DNA from: CAYRTD01 sp964426915
GTDB lineage: Bacteria; Bacteroidota; Bacteroidia; Bacteroidales; GCA-2748055
Assembly (NCBI GenBank): GCA_964426915.1
Contig: CAYRTD010000014.1
Location: 1-48,634 of the forward strand
Direction: 5' to 3'
DNA length: 48,634 bases
Shown in pieces: positions 1 to 9,069 of the stretch. The first letter of the stretch is position 1, and each line of letters begins with the position of its first letter. The notes beneath the pieces were generated by a model. The model had not been told where the DNA came from, made no database searches, and saw nothing but the letters and a program-made list of their open reading frames with translations. The translations under genes and the position numbers were made by a program.

Positions 1-491
1 ACATTGTTATCGCCTTTGTAGCCGCCCAGTTTGTGGCCTATTTTAACTGGTCAAATCTTGGAAGTGTCCTGGCGGTTAAAGGTTCAGACGGATTGAAAGC
101 GATTGGTTTTACCGGAGGGCCTTTGCTGGTTGCTTTTATCATTGTTTCATCGCTTGTTAATCTGATTATGGGGAGTGCATCAGCCAAATGGGCCTTACTG
201 GCACCTATTTTTGTCCCTATGCTTATGTTAATGGGCTACTCTCCTGAAACAACCCAGGCTGCTTATCGTATTGGCGATTCATATTCCAATATTCTGACAC
301 CGCTTTTACCTTACTTCCCTCTTGTTATCGTTTTTGCACAAAAATATGTGAAGAATGTGGGAATCGGGACTCTGATATCGATGATGCTTCCCTATTCCAT
401 TGCATTTGCTGTTGTTCGTATACCTATGTTACTGGCCTGGATATGGGCGGGGTTGCCGCTGGGGATTGAGGGGCCGATTTTTTTTGAATGA
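1..491 (+). CDS. AbgT family transporter, C-terminal part
   Basis: This is the 3' end of a gene cut by the window edge; the open frame runs from base 3 to a TGA at 489-491. The product is an integral inner-membrane protein with several hydrophobic helices. The segments NLGSVLAVKG, the glycine/serine-rich LIMGSASAKWALLAPIFVPM and the RIGDSYSNILTPLLPYFPL stretch are typical of the C-terminal half of the AbgT family (p-aminobenzoyl-glutamate transporters and relatives that export antifolates). Those family functions are known; the substrate here cannot be told from this fragment. The gene stops only 13 bases before a headless dinB remnant, so the downstream junction may mark an old deletion. The family call is firm. 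Confidence 0.88.
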   Translation, partial: IVIAFVAAQFVAYFNWSNLGSVLAVKGSDGLKAIGFTGGPLLVAFIIVSSLVNLIMGSASAKWALLAPIFVPMLMLMGYSPETTQAAYRIGDSYSNILTPLLPYFPLVIVFAQKYVKNVGIGTLISMMLPYSIAFAVVRIPMLLAWIWAGLPLGIEGPIFFE

Positions 492-504
492 GTTTTCTCT
501 GTAA

Positions 505-1136
505 GCATCCTTCTCAATTTCCCCCACTGACATTAAGCCCCAAGATGCGGAACGTTTCCTGGAGGAACTTGAGATCAGACGGTTCTTCGGTGTGGGGGAG
601 AAGACAGAAGAAAAAATGCACCGCTTGAATATTTTCCGCGGACGAGATCTGAAAGCTTTTGAAAGGGACCAGTTGATCCGGTATTTCGGTAAGACAGGGA
701 ACTACTTCTATGAGGTGGTCCGTGGCATCGATGAGTGCCCGGTTGTTCCGTTCCGTGAAAGCAAATCTATCGGCGCCGAACGGACATACGACAGGGATCT
801 TTTTGATATGCAGGAGGTGGAAGAACGGTTAAAAGAAGTGATGAACATTATGTGGAATCGTTGCCAGGCGAAGAGGAAGATCGGGAAGACCCTGTCATTG
901 AAACTTCGTTTTTCGAATTTCAGGACAATTACAAGGAGTCGGACCCAAAAAGAGCCATATTCCTTTCATCAGGTGAATCCTGTATTGAAAGAACTGATAC
1001 CTGTTTCACTTATCCGGAAGCAGGGTGTAAGGCTTCTGGGTGCCACTATGTCCAATTTCCCGGTCGGGGAATAGGAAGTCAACGAAACAAATTGAGATTG
1101 ATTTTGGACCGGATAGTCCCTCCTGAACAGTTTTAA
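505..1136 (+). pseudogene. dinB (DNA polymerase IV) remnant, catalytic part missing
   Basis: An open frame without a start runs from 505 (just after an in-frame TAA) to a TAG at 1072-1074. It encodes the end of DNA polymerase IV: DAERFLEEL..RRFFGVGEKTEEKM is the helix-hairpin-helix/thumb region, PVVPFRESKSIGAERTYDRDL is the linker into the little finger, and GVRLLGATMSNF is near the C-terminus. The first half or so of a normal protein of about 360 residues, including the palm with the metal-binding acidic residues, is absent. After the TAG the likely C-terminal tail (NKLRLILD) continues in another frame to 1136, which suggests a small frameshift. The product could not be an active polymerase. 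A GTG at 592 gives an open frame of 160 codons, but that start lies inside the conserved thumb. Confidence 0.85.
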
Positions 1137-1353
1137 AGTTTCACGATGCAATACCATGCTTCGGTATTGGGAGTATTCAGCAGCCTTTGTGCCGTGATAC
1201 TTTCTCCTATTGAATACTGATTGTAAGATACTAATGATACACGGTTCCTATGCATTTCTCAAAGAAAAACCTTATTTTTACACCAAAATTCATTTTATTG
1301 CATTCCCTAAAAGAGAATAGATAGATGCTGTTAAATTTTTTATTTTTATTGAC

Positions 1354-1737
1354 ATGCCAAGAGTTTTTAAACCAGTAGATATCAACAAGGAAGAAAAAGA
1401 AGTCAGAAAAGATTATTTTGACAGGCATACGCCAAAGATCATCTGTGAGAAAAAAGCAAAAAGGGGAGAGAAATTCAGGGTAAAGGTTAAGCTTGGGGAT
1501 CAATATTCGCATCCTGATGATCCGGATCATTTCATTAGTTATATTCAACTCTGGAACAGGGAAACATTTCTTGCAGAAGTTCATTTTACCCCGGGAATGC
1601 TTGGAAATCAACCCGAGCATGTTGAAGTGGATTTTTATATTATACCGAAATTATCCATGAATCTGACAGCTATGTCGACATGTACGAAGCACGGACTTTG
1701 GCAGAGTGACCCTGTTGAAATTATGGTTATTGAATAA
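1354..1737 (+). CDS. superoxide reductase (neelaredoxin/desulfoferrodoxin family)
   Basis: 127 residues. The protein reduces superoxide to hydrogen peroxide in the cytoplasm without making oxygen, a defence typical of anaerobes. The iron ligands of the family can be seen in order: His25 (in RHTPKI), His53 (SHPDD), His59 (DHFISYIQL), Cys110 and His113 (CTKHGLW). There is no N-terminal desulforedoxin domain, so it is the single-domain class. The family's EKH active-site motif reads DRH here, so the usual lysine beside the open iron site is replaced by Arg24. The gene stands alone between the dinB remnant and the M23 peptidase and starts at an ATG after an AT-rich leader. The family is certain; the effect of the Lys to Arg change is not known. 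Confidence 0.92.
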   Translation: MPRVFKPVDINKEEKEVRKDYFDRHTPKIICEKKAKRGEKFRVKVKLGDQYSHPDDPDHFISYIQLWNRETFLAEVHFTPGMLGNQPEHVEVDFYIIPKLSMNLTAMSTCTKHGLWQSDPVEIMVIE

Positions 1738-1855
1738 ATGGTATAAAACCCAGAGTAAACTCCGGACTCTTAATTTCGGAGTAGAACACAGATGAATTAA
1801 ACAATTACCTTCTCGTCCGACGAAGTGGAAGGCGAAGGTGGATTAAAATTAGCTT

Positions 1856-2725
1856 ATGGCTGAAGAGAAAAAAGAACCCAAAAAGTTTATTCATAAACTT
1901 ACAGATAAGTACAGGATTGTCCTGCTTAACGACAGTACTTTCAAGGAGGTTGGTTTTATGCGACTTACCCGGTTGAATGTTTTAACCGTTGGGGGAGGAG
2001 TGATAATTCTGGTTATTGCTATCATATGGTCTTTCATCGCTTACACTCCGGTGAGAGAGTTGATCCCGGGTTACCCTAATGCGGAAATGCGGAATAGTAT
2101 AGTTCAGAATAAAATTCGTCTCGATTCTCTGGAAATGGAAATTAATTACCGGGATCAGTACTTTACTAATCTGAAAGCCATAATCGCAGGAGAAAAACCT
2201 GCAGATTTTGTTGCCAAAACTACGCATTCTAATGTTTCTGCAGATCTCAGGGAAAAACCTTCAACAGCCGATTCCATTCTCAGGCATAATGTGGAAATTG
2301 CTGAAAAATTAAGTATTCCGCTGGTAATGGGGGATATTGAAATAACCCGGCTGGAAAAGCTGCATTTCTTTTCTCCGGTAAGGGGAATGGTAACCAACGC
2401 ATTCAATCCGCTGAATAATCATTTTGGTACTGATGTGGTTGCCGGGCCAAATGAGGTTGTTAAAGCTACCCTTGACGGAACCGTGACCATGGCATCCTGG
2501 ACTCTTGAAACCGGACATGTACTTCAGATACAGCATAGTAATAATCTGATTTCTGTGTATAAACATAATGCAGAGTTATTAAAAAAGGTGGGTATGAGAG
2601 TGAGAGCTGGTGACGCAATTGCTATTATTGGAAATTCAGGTGAACTGACCACCGGGCCTCATCTGCATTTTGAGATCTGGCAAAATGGCGTTCCCTTGAA
2701 TCCTGAAGAGTTTATCGTTTTTTAA
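1856..2725 (+). CDS. M23 (LytM-type) peptidase, membrane-anchored
   Basis: 289 residues: a basic cytoplasmic N-terminus, one membrane helix at about 44-63, a short helical stretch around 78-110, and an M23 zinc endopeptidase domain from about 170 to 285. All metal-site residues are visible: His189 and Asp193 in HFGTD, His237, and the HLH motif at 269-271 (GPHLHFEIW). It should therefore be an active peptidoglycan endopeptidase facing the periplasm. It is the first gene of a + strand group with dxr and rseP (gap to dxr 55 bases), an arrangement I regard as typical of Bacteroidota. The exact cross-link that is cut cannot be read from the sequence. Confidence 0.9.
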   Translation: MAEEKKEPKKFIHKLTDKYRIVLLNDSTFKEVGFMRLTRLNVLTVGGGVIILVIAIIWSFIAYTPVRELIPGYPNAEMRNSIVQNKIRLDSLEMEINYRDQYFTNLKAIIAGEKPADFVAKTTHSNVSADLREKPSTADSILRHNVEIAEKLSIPLVMGDIEITRLEKLHFFSPVRGMVTNAFNPLNNHFGTDVVAGPNEVVKATLDGTVTMASWTLETGHVLQIQHSNNLISVYKHNAELLKKVGMRVRAGDAIAIIGNSGELTTGPHLHFEIWQNGVPLNPEEFIVF

Positions 2726-2780
2726 TTATATTTCATAAGAAATTGTCTCATCCAGTCAAAAAACTAGCTACAAATCTCCT

Positions 2781-3932
2781 GTGAAAAAAGGAATTGCAAT
2801 ACTCGGATCAACGGGTTCGGTCGGGACCCAAACACTCGATGTAATAAAAGGTCATCCTGAACTTTTTAGCGTTGAAGTTATTACAGCCAACAATAATGCA
2901 GAACTTCTTGTTAAACAAGCCATACAGTTCGTTCCCAATATTGTGATTATTGGGAATACCAAAAAGTACGATTATGTTAAGGAAAGTTTAAAGAACTTTC
3001 CCATAAAAGTATTTACCGGCAATGAGTCCATAGCTGATGTAGTAAGTCTGGAAGGTATTGACATAGTGGTTACTGCAATGGTAGGTTTTGCCGGGTTATT
3101 ACCCACTATTAATGCCATTAAAGCCGGAAAGCATATCGCTTTGGCCAATAAGGAAACTTTGGTGGTAGCCGGGAAAATGATCAGAAAGCTTGCAGTTGAG
3201 AATAATGCCGGAATTGTTCCTATCGACTCTGAGCACTCGGCTATATATCAGTGTCTGGTTGGCGAAGAACTAAATAAAGTGGAAAAAATTATTTTGACTG
3301 CTTCGGGTGGTCCTTTCCGTGAAAAATCGATGAATTTCATGCATAATGCAAGTGTTAAAGATGCATTGAATCACCCGAACTGGTGTATGGGAAATAAAAT
3401 AACAATCGATTCGGCAAGTCTTATGAACAAGGGTCTTGAGGCGATTGAAGCCCACTGGCTTTTTGATATTGTACCCGAAAACATCGAGGTTGTCATTCAC
3501 CCCCAGTCTGTTATTCATTCTATGGTTCAGTTTATTGATGGTTCGATAAAAGCCCAAATGGGAGAACCCGATATGAGGGTCCCCATACAATATGCATTAA
3601 CTTACCCTGCAAGAATAAAATCTGATTTTCCGCGTTTTGATTTTTCAGGTAGTGTAAATTTGACTTTTGAGTCGCCTGATTTGAAAAAATTTCGTAACCT
3701 TGCAATTTCTTTTGAAGTCATGAAAAAAGGAGGCAACTGGCCTTGTATTATGAATGCAGCAAATGAGGTAGTGGTGTCAGCATTTTTAAAAGAAAAGATC
3801 GGTTTCCTTCGAATGTCGGAAATTATTGAACAAGTTATAGAAAAGTCTGCGTTTATTGACAATCCGGATTACGATGAAATATGTGAATCGGATAAAGAAG
3901 CAAGAAAAATCGCAGAACAGATAATATTTTAA
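2781..3932 (+). CDS. dxr: 1-deoxy-D-xylulose 5-phosphate reductoisomerase
   Basis: 383 residues starting at a GTG. The enzyme converts 1-deoxy-D-xylulose 5-phosphate to 2-C-methyl-D-erythritol 4-phosphate with NADPH, the first committed step of the non-mevalonate isoprenoid pathway. The N-terminal Rossmann motif GSTGSVGTQTLDV, the NKETLV segment, the metal-binding DSEHSA, the loop ASGGPF and the stretch TIDSASLMNKGLE are all present and the length is normal. GTG is preferred because the glycine-rich motif begins eight residues later and no upstream ATG fits. It is two bases from rseP, so the two are probably cotranscribed. Confident call. Confidence 0.97.
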   Translation: MKKGIAILGSTGSVGTQTLDVIKGHPELFSVEVITANNNAELLVKQAIQFVPNIVIIGNTKKYDYVKESLKNFPIKVFTGNESIADVVSLEGIDIVVTAMVGFAGLLPTINAIKAGKHIALANKETLVVAGKMIRKLAVENNAGIVPIDSEHSAIYQCLVGEELNKVEKIILTASGGPFREKSMNFMHNASVKDALNHPNWCMGNKITIDSASLMNKGLEAIEAHWLFDIVPENIEVVIHPQSVIHSMVQFIDGSIKAQMGEPDMRVPIQYALTYPARIKSDFPRFDFSGSVNLTFESPDLKKFRNLAISFEVMKKGGNWPCIMNAANEVVVSAFLKEKIGFLRMSEIIEQVIEKSAFIDNPDYDEICESDKEARKIAEQIIF

Positions 3933-3934
3933 AT

Positions 3935-5263
3935 ATGGAAATTTTAGTTAAAGCAGGGCAATTTTTATTGAGTCTTTCCTTATTGATTATCCTGCACGAA
4001 ATGGGGCACTTTTTATTTGCACGTCTCTTTAATACAAGGGTGGAAAAATTTTATCTTTTTTTTAATCCATGGTTTTCTCTTTTTAAAAAGAAAATTGGTG
4101 ATACCGAATATGGTATCGGATGGCTCCCTCTTGGTGGCTATGTTAAGATATCCGGTATGATCGATGAGTCAATGGACAAGGAGCAACTTAAACAGCCTCC
4201 CAAACCCTATGAATTCAGATCCAAGAAGCCCCATCAACGATTATTGATTATGTTGGGTGGGGTGCTGGTTAATTTTATTTTTGCACTGGCAATTTATGCA
4301 ATGACTCTCTATACCTGGGGTGAAAATTATCTTCCGGTAAAGAATATGACTTATGGTGTTATGGTCGACTCAGTCGGAATGGAAATGGGACTTCGGAATG
4401 GGGATAAGATTATTTCTTTGGATGGGGAAGAGGTGAAAAATTATCGGACCATTGTGCACGACATTGTTGTAGAGGATGCAAAAACCTTACAGGTTGATAG
4501 AAATGGCAGAAAAATTTCTATTGACCTGCCTCAAAATACCATTTCTAAACTTATCAAATCAGATACGAATATTCCCATATTGCCAAGAATGCCTTTTTAT
4601 GTTGCAGGTTTTAATCCGCAGGATTCATCTGCTTATAAATCAGGCATTCGTGAAGGAGACAGGATAATTGGCATTAACGATATAAAAACAGAGTATTTCG
4701 ATGAATTTAAAAGTGCAATAAGAGATTATAAAAATCAGGAAGTAGATCTCACTTTAATAAGAAATGAGGATACATTGAGCCTTGAGACAGATGTATCCGA
4801 AGATGCCACAATTGGTGTAATGGCCGACCTTGACCTTAACCGCTTCTTCGAACTTGAGAAAAAGGAATATTCACTTCTGGAATCTATCCCGGCAGGAATT
4901 AATAAGGGTTACGGAATGATAACCAGCTATATAAAACAGTTAAGATTACTATTCAAGCCTGAAACCAAAGCATATGAAGAAATAGGTGGATTTTTAAAGA
5001 TCGGAAGTATTTTTCCCGGTACCTGGGATTGGCAGGCTTTCTGGAATTTAACAGCCTTTTTATCCATAATCCTGGCTATAATGAATATATTACCTATACC
5101 CGCCCTGGATGGTGGCCATGTTGCATTCCTGATCTATGAAATAGTATCAGGAAGAAAACCTGGGGAAAAATTTCTTGAATATGCCCAGATCGTGGGAATG
5201 ATAATACTTTTGTCACTTCTTGTTTATGCCAATGGTAATGACATTATAAACCTGTTTAAATAA
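3935..5263 (+). CDS. rseP: RIP metalloprotease RseP (site-2 protease)
   Basis: 442 residues. This inner-membrane zinc protease cuts substrates within the membrane, classically anti-sigma factors and signal-peptide remnants. The zinc motif HEMGH is at residues 21-25 in the first membrane helix. The middle holds PDZ-type repeats (segments around GLRNGDKIISLDGE and GIREGDRIIGIND), and the C-terminal helices carry NILPIPALDGGH with the third zinc ligand Asp. It follows dxr after two bases, a pairing widespread in Bacteroidota. Which anti-sigma factor it cuts here is unknown; the ECF sigma factor of this window has no recognisable anti-sigma partner beside it. Confidence 0.96.
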   Translation: MEILVKAGQFLLSLSLLIILHEMGHFLFARLFNTRVEKFYLFFNPWFSLFKKKIGDTEYGIGWLPLGGYVKISGMIDESMDKEQLKQPPKPYEFRSKKPHQRLLIMLGGVLVNFIFALAIYAMTLYTWGENYLPVKNMTYGVMVDSVGMEMGLRNGDKIISLDGEEVKNYRTIVHDIVVEDAKTLQVDRNGRKISIDLPQNTISKLIKSDTNIPILPRMPFYVAGFNPQDSSAYKSGIREGDRIIGINDIKTEYFDEFKSAIRDYKNQEVDLTLIRNEDTLSLETDVSEDATIGVMADLDLNRFFELEKKEYSLLESIPAGINKGYGMITSYIKQLRLLFKPETKAYEEIGGFLKIGSIFPGTWDWQAFWNLTAFLSIILAIMNILPIPALDGGHVAFLIYEIVSGRKPGEKFLEYAQIVGMIILLSLLVYANGNDIINLFK

Positions 5264-5298
5264 AATTGGGATAAAATAAAACTGTCTATTTTTTTTTC

Positions 5299-5306
5299 TA
5301 CCTTTG
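5299..5306 (+). promoter_or_regulatory. -7 box (TACCTTTG) upstream of tatA
   Basis: The sequence TACCTTTG matches the Bacteroidota sigma-ABfr -7 consensus TAnnTTTG exactly and lies 30 bases before the tatA start. No clear TTTG -33 element sits at the expected distance, so tatA may have its own weak promoter besides read-through from rseP. Confidence 0.45.
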
Positions 5307-5336
5307 TAAGATAAATTATATCAAAAAAATAAGAAT

Positions 5337-5534
5337 ATGGAAGCGCTCGTGATATTAGGAATGTTCGGCCCCACAGAAATTATAATCATCGTTCTGATCG
5401 TTGTACTTCTTTTTGGTGGAAGAAAGATACCGGAACTTATGAAAGGGATTGGTCAGGGAATGAAAGAGTTTAAGAAAGCCACAAAAGATGAACCAAAAGA
5501 AAATAAAAATACTGAACCTGAAGTTGAAAAATAG
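5337..5534 (+). CDS. tatA: twin-arginine translocase subunit TatA/TatE
   Basis: 65 residues. A short N-terminal membrane helix (about 11-28) opens with the FGPTEIIIIVLIVVLLFG pattern and is followed by the RKIPELMKGIGQGMKEFKKA amphipathic helix and a charged tail, the standard TatA layout. TatA assembles the pore through which folded, twin-arginine-tagged proteins leave the cytoplasm; TatC is not in this window. It lies 73 bases after rseP with its own -7 box and is closed by a strong terminator. Confidence 0.93.
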   Translation: MEALVILGMFGPTEIIIIVLIVVLLFGGRKIPELMKGIGQGMKEFKKATKDEPKENKNTEPEVEK

Positions 5535-5561
5535 AATTTCCTTTGAAAAATATTATTACTG

Positions 5562-5587
5562 AACCCGGAAGGAATTCCGGGTTTTTT
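5562..5587 (+). terminator. rho-independent terminator after tatA
   Basis: A perfect 9-bp stem (AACCCGGAA / TTCCGGGTT) with a GGAA loop is followed by a T-run. It ends the M23-dxr-rseP-tatA transcription unit. Confidence 0.88.
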
Positions 5588-5633
5588 ATTAGATGGAATT
5601 ATGTTGAGCAAAGAAAAGGAAGCAAACGGATTT

Positions 5634-6053
5634 CTATTTCTCCTTAGTCATTTCAATCTTCATCGTTCCGAATAAGCCGGTATCGGTTATCATTCTGAAT
5701 TCATCATCTGTTAACTTGAGTATTTCCCAATCGGCATTGTAACTGCCGCCATCGCCACTTTCATCGGTAATGGACAGAATTGTAGCATCTTCATTCAACT
5801 GATAGCTAAAAGTACCGGCACTTTTGTCACTGGCTAAATAATCTTCTCCGAAACATTCAGCGCTGCACTCGTTGAAGATCAAATAGGAACCATCTCCGGG
5901 AATGACCTGGGCTAAAATTTCTGTAGTATTGATTGTCCATTTTCCAACAAACTGCTCTGCCGGAGTTTTATCGTTTTCAGGTTCTACTTCACAGGAAGTC
6001 ATCATAATAGAAATAAGTGCAAATAGGCTAAAATAATAAGCAATTTTTTTCAT
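5634..6053 (-). CDS. small lipoprotein, lipocalin-like
   Basis: 139 residues with a lipoprotein signal peptide: a basic start, a hydrophobic core and the lipobox-like MTSC ending at Cys21, so it should be lipid-anchored in the envelope. The mature part contains a FVGKWTINTTE opening and alternating strands, as seen in Bacteroidota lipocalin-like domain proteins, plus a Cys pair (NECSAEC). The start lies three bases after the stop of the upstream LRR gene, so they form one - strand operon. The function is unknown; the lipocalin-like fold is an impression from pattern only. Confidence 0.65.
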   Translation of the reverse strand: MKKIAYYFSLFALISIMMTSCEVEPENDKTPAEQFVGKWTINTTEILAQVIPGDGSYLIFNECSAECFGEDYLASDKSAGTFSYQLNEDATILSITDESGDGGSYNADWEILKLTDDEFRMITDTGLFGTMKIEMTKEK

Positions 6054-6056
6054 GGG

Positions 6057-7601
6057 TTAAAATTTTATTTTTGCATCGGGTAACAATTGAGCTATAGCTT
6101 TTTGCTGATCACCTGTAAGATTTGTTCTTTTTAAATTCAGCTTTTTAATTGAAGTACAATTCTTAATTTCTTCCGGGATCTCCGTAATCGGATTGCCTGA
6201 TAAATTCAGAGTTTTCAGATTGGTTAGGAATCCTATTTCAGGAGGGAGCATTGAAATTTTATTATTTGATAGATTTAATGTTGTTAACTCCGTTAGCTGA
6301 CGTATACCGGAGGGGATACTTGCAATATTATTACCGGTTATGGTTATTTGTTTCAGGTCTTCTATGCAACATATTTCTTCGGGAAGTACTGTTAAATCAG
6401 GTGCAAGCAATGGGGTCATGTATATCATTTTTCCCTGGGTTGCAGATTGGGTAACATACTGCTCATAAGGATTAATTTCACCTGATGCTACACCTTCTTC
6501 ATATTCTTTCTTTTCTGCTTCACGCATTGCTGTAACGTGCTCTGATACAAATGCCTCATGTTCATTTGCAAGAGAGGTAAGATCGGAAGCAGGAAGCACA
6601 TTCAGTTCCACATCAGCATCTTTAATACTCTCTGCAATAAACGTGAGTTTATTTACATCAGAAAGGATCTCTGCATTTTTCTCAGCAGTTATAATCCTTG
6701 AGTATAATAACTCAATTTGCTCATCCAGCTCCATAGAGCGGTTATTGCTGAAATTACCGAAAAGCTCTCTGGCTTTCTTTGCAGCATTGACAGCTTTATC
6801 AAACTTATAGGTGTAAGTGTATGCGTTCGCAAGATTTTCGTATATACCCTTACCAACGGAGGTGCTTATTCTTGCTTTCCTGTCTTCTGTATCAAGTGTA
6901 CTAATCTCTTCTTCCCATATTGCGATTGCCTTTTCAATTTCCTGAAAGGATTTGATATTCGGGCCGACCTTCTCTATCTTTTCATAAGCCAAAAGGGCGA
7001 GTTCCTGTGCTTCCTCCAGCTTTGTATAATCAAATTTACCTTTTGCTGAATAAACCTTTAATTGTTCGTTTATATAAGCAGGATATATATTCACAGCTGC
7101 AAGTTCTCTTGCACGATTCGCGAGATCCTTTTCAATGATTTTCTGCTGTTCGATTTGAAAATTTTCCTTATTCTTCTTCCAGTCTTTTTTCATGTTTTCG
7201 GCAATCCAGTAGGAACATTCCTCAAAACCGAAATTTACCGAACCATTCTCCTTTTTTGAAACCTGTTCGGCATACAGCGTATTGCCGTCAGCGTCTTTGG
7301 CTACAAGGTAAGAAGCCGGAATAGTTACAGCAACTTCATAATAATAGGTTGATACTTCAACTGCATCTTTCAAGCCTCCGCCACTGGGTACACATAGGGT
7401 TTTGGTATCTTTAATCCTGTTCTCCCCGAACATCACATCTCCGGAGGCGAAAGTCGCTGTGACTGATGAAGGATCGACAGAAGAGATGTCATACATCGGA
7501 AGTTGAAGAAATCTGGTATCCACTTTGTCACTCTTATCCTTCTGCCCGAATGCACAAAAAGACAAAATAAGGGAGAGAATAATAAATGATAGTTTTTTCA
7601 T
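6057..7601 (-). CDS. secreted leucine-rich repeat protein with helical N-terminal half
   Basis: 514 residues with a Sec signal peptide (cut near the FCAFGQ segment, about residue 19). Residues 40-130 look like a beta-rich domain, 140-390 are helical and rich in Lys/Glu/Ala in a TPR-like manner, and about 395-510 hold four or five leucine-rich repeats of the pattern L..L.ITGNNI..IP..I..L, LTTLNLSNNKISMLPPEI and LKTLNLSGNPITEIPEEI. LRR domains bind proteins, so a periplasmic or surface scaffold is likely. It has no T9SS sorting domain at the C-terminus, which ends directly after the repeats. It is cotranscribed with the downstream lipoprotein. I do not recognise a specific family. Confidence 0.75.
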   Translation of the reverse strand: MKKLSFIILSLILSFCAFGQKDKSDKVDTRFLQLPMYDISSVDPSSVTATFASGDVMFGENRIKDTKTLCVPSGGGLKDAVEVSTYYYEVAVTIPASYLVAKDADGNTLYAEQVSKKENGSVNFGFEECSYWIAENMKKDWKKNKENFQIEQQKIIEKDLANRARELAAVNIYPAYINEQLKVYSAKGKFDYTKLEEAQELALLAYEKIEKVGPNIKSFQEIEKAIAIWEEEISTLDTEDRKARISTSVGKGIYENLANAYTYTYKFDKAVNAAKKARELFGNFSNNRSMELDEQIELLYSRIITAEKNAEILSDVNKLTFIAESIKDADVELNVLPASDLTSLANEHEAFVSEHVTAMREAEKKEYEEGVASGEINPYEQYVTQSATQGKMIYMTPLLAPDLTVLPEEICCIEDLKQITITGNNIASIPSGIRQLTELTTLNLSNNKISMLPPEIGFLTNLKTLNLSGNPITEIPEEIKNCTSIKKLNLKRTNLTGDQQKAIAQLLPDAKIKF

Positions 7602-8042
7602 GATAAAGATTTTTAAAAAAGCGGAATGTAAATGACTGATTTGGATTAAATATTTAACCTATTATAACGAGTATTTTTTTAAAAGGTTTCTCATACAGTA
7701 TATTACACCTTTTCACCTTTCTGGAGCATATGAATTATTGGTCATCTTCCTGTGAAAAAAATAGCACCACTAATAAGGATGAAAAAACTTACACCTTCAG
7801 CCGCTTCTTTTCCTGGACTTTGAAGAGATGCTGACAAATAAATATCGTTAAACGGGATTGGAAGATCTGACTCTGACCAAAGTCGAATCTTAAGATATTA
7901 CAAAGAATGATTTAATATAAATAAGAGATAATGAGGCATGTAAGATTTATCTTTATCAGCGAATCCAAATCATTTGGGAAAACAATACATAAATAATTCG
8001 TTCACTCCTCCAATAAAGGGTAACCTTCAGTTATCACTTCAA
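7602..8042. other. 441-base gap without a clear gene
   Basis: This is the upstream region of the LRR gene and lies downstream of the GNAT gene. No complete gene, RNA or repeat is evident. On the - strand 7742-7897 stays open for 51 codons with protein-like composition (contains LWSESDLPIPFNDIYL and SPGKEAAEGVSFF) but has no start codon, so it may be a decayed gene end; I cannot name it. Confidence 0.4.
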
Positions 8043-8996
8043 CTATAAATTCAACCCCTTTGATGATCTGTAAATAGTTGCTTTATCAGAATAATCCCCG
8101 AATTTTTTATCGAGGTATTGTTCCAGAAGTGAATTTTCTTCGCCTACCGACCATAATATATCGGGAACGTTTTGTTCCACCTGCTTCATGGAAGCTATTC
8201 TGATCATCTCAAGGGGTATTTTGATTCCCAACCTGAATTCCTGCCTGATAAAAACATTGTTATATTCAATGGTGGCCGGACTATTCCAGTAAGTTAGCAA
8301 CCAGCCTATGACCTTATCATTGTATTTTAGTCCAAGACTTGTGTAATACGCTAGTCTGTCCTCATGATAAAAGGGAGAAAAAGATTCGGAAAAAAATGGC
8401 ATAAATTCCTGCTCATCTTTGATCTCTTTCTTTTCGTCGGGAGAAACCCACGACCATGGTATGATCTCATAACCTTCAGGCAAAATAACATTGTCCCTCC
8501 AGGGAATGTTGCTAACTCTTGCGATATCAGTACGGAAAACATGCATCAGTTTCTCGGGTTCCGACCATTCCTGCTTTTCAAGGATATGTTTTGTCGATTC
8601 AGTGCTCTCCCAGCTCGACCAGAAATAGGTCCTCACTTCCCTGAACCCTTTCTGGGACAGAATTTGTTCGGTTTTATTCAATAATTCCTGCCCAATACCT
8701 TCATTACGGAATTCGGGCTCAATATAGAAAGAAATAATTTCCGAATAACTCTTACTGTCGTCGAATTCAGCTATACATAATCCGACGATATTATTGTCTT
8801 TTCTAACCGACACGGCAAGTATCGGATTCTTTATATCAATGGATTGAATTTGCTTGCGAATATTGGGGAAAGTGTATTTTTCCAGATTTTCTCTGACAAA
8901 CTCAATGGTCATGTTGAAGGAAGCTTTGTATGAAAAGTTATTCATAAGAGGTGTTTTTTCTGAGATGAATTGAATGTCTTCTTTTATAAAGCCCAA
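8043..8996 (-). CDS. GNAT N-acetyltransferase with two GNAT-like domains
   Basis: 317 residues. The N-terminal half is a GNAT domain: the strand IVGLCIAEFDD, then the acetyl-CoA binding motif A around IEPEFRNEGIGQELL (the R/Q-x-x-G-x-G/A pattern reads RNEGIG). The C-terminal half repeats the fold in degenerate form (KVIGWLLTYWNSPATIEYNNVFI). Tandem GNAT proteins usually have one active half, here probably the first. The longest frame starts with TTG at 8996; an ATG at 8945 is an alternative that trims 17 residues. It stands alone beside a copy of the repeat family at 9070-9275. The substrate is unknown. Confidence 0.78.
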   Translation of the reverse strand: MGFIKEDIQFISEKTPLMNNFSYKASFNMTIEFVRENLEKYTFPNIRKQIQSIDIKNPILAVSVRKDNNIVGLCIAEFDDSKSYSEIISFYIEPEFRNEGIGQELLNKTEQILSQKGFREVRTYFWSSWESTESTKHILEKQEWSEPEKLMHVFRTDIARVSNIPWRDNVILPEGYEIIPWSWVSPDEKKEIKDEQEFMPFFSESFSPFYHEDRLAYYTSLGLKYNDKVIGWLLTYWNSPATIEYNNVFIRQEFRLGIKIPLEMIRIASMKQVEQNVPDILWSVGEENSLLEQYLDKKFGDYSDKATIYRSSKGLNL

Positions 8997-9069
8997 ATTA
9001 TTAAAAAAAGTTCAAAAAAAATCATGTGATATAATGAATTTATCTTCTCAGATAAATTATGTAGAAAAA

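Noticed and set aside
592..1074. Complete 160-codon gene from the GTG at 592.
   Set aside because: Homology to DinB begins upstream of that GTG in the same frame, and the catalytic half is absent, so it is a remnant.
1231..1620. 129-codon - strand frame opposite the superoxide reductase.
   Set aside because: Composition is that of an antisense shadow (rich in Phe, Ile, Lys), while the + strand frame has all metal ligands of a known family.
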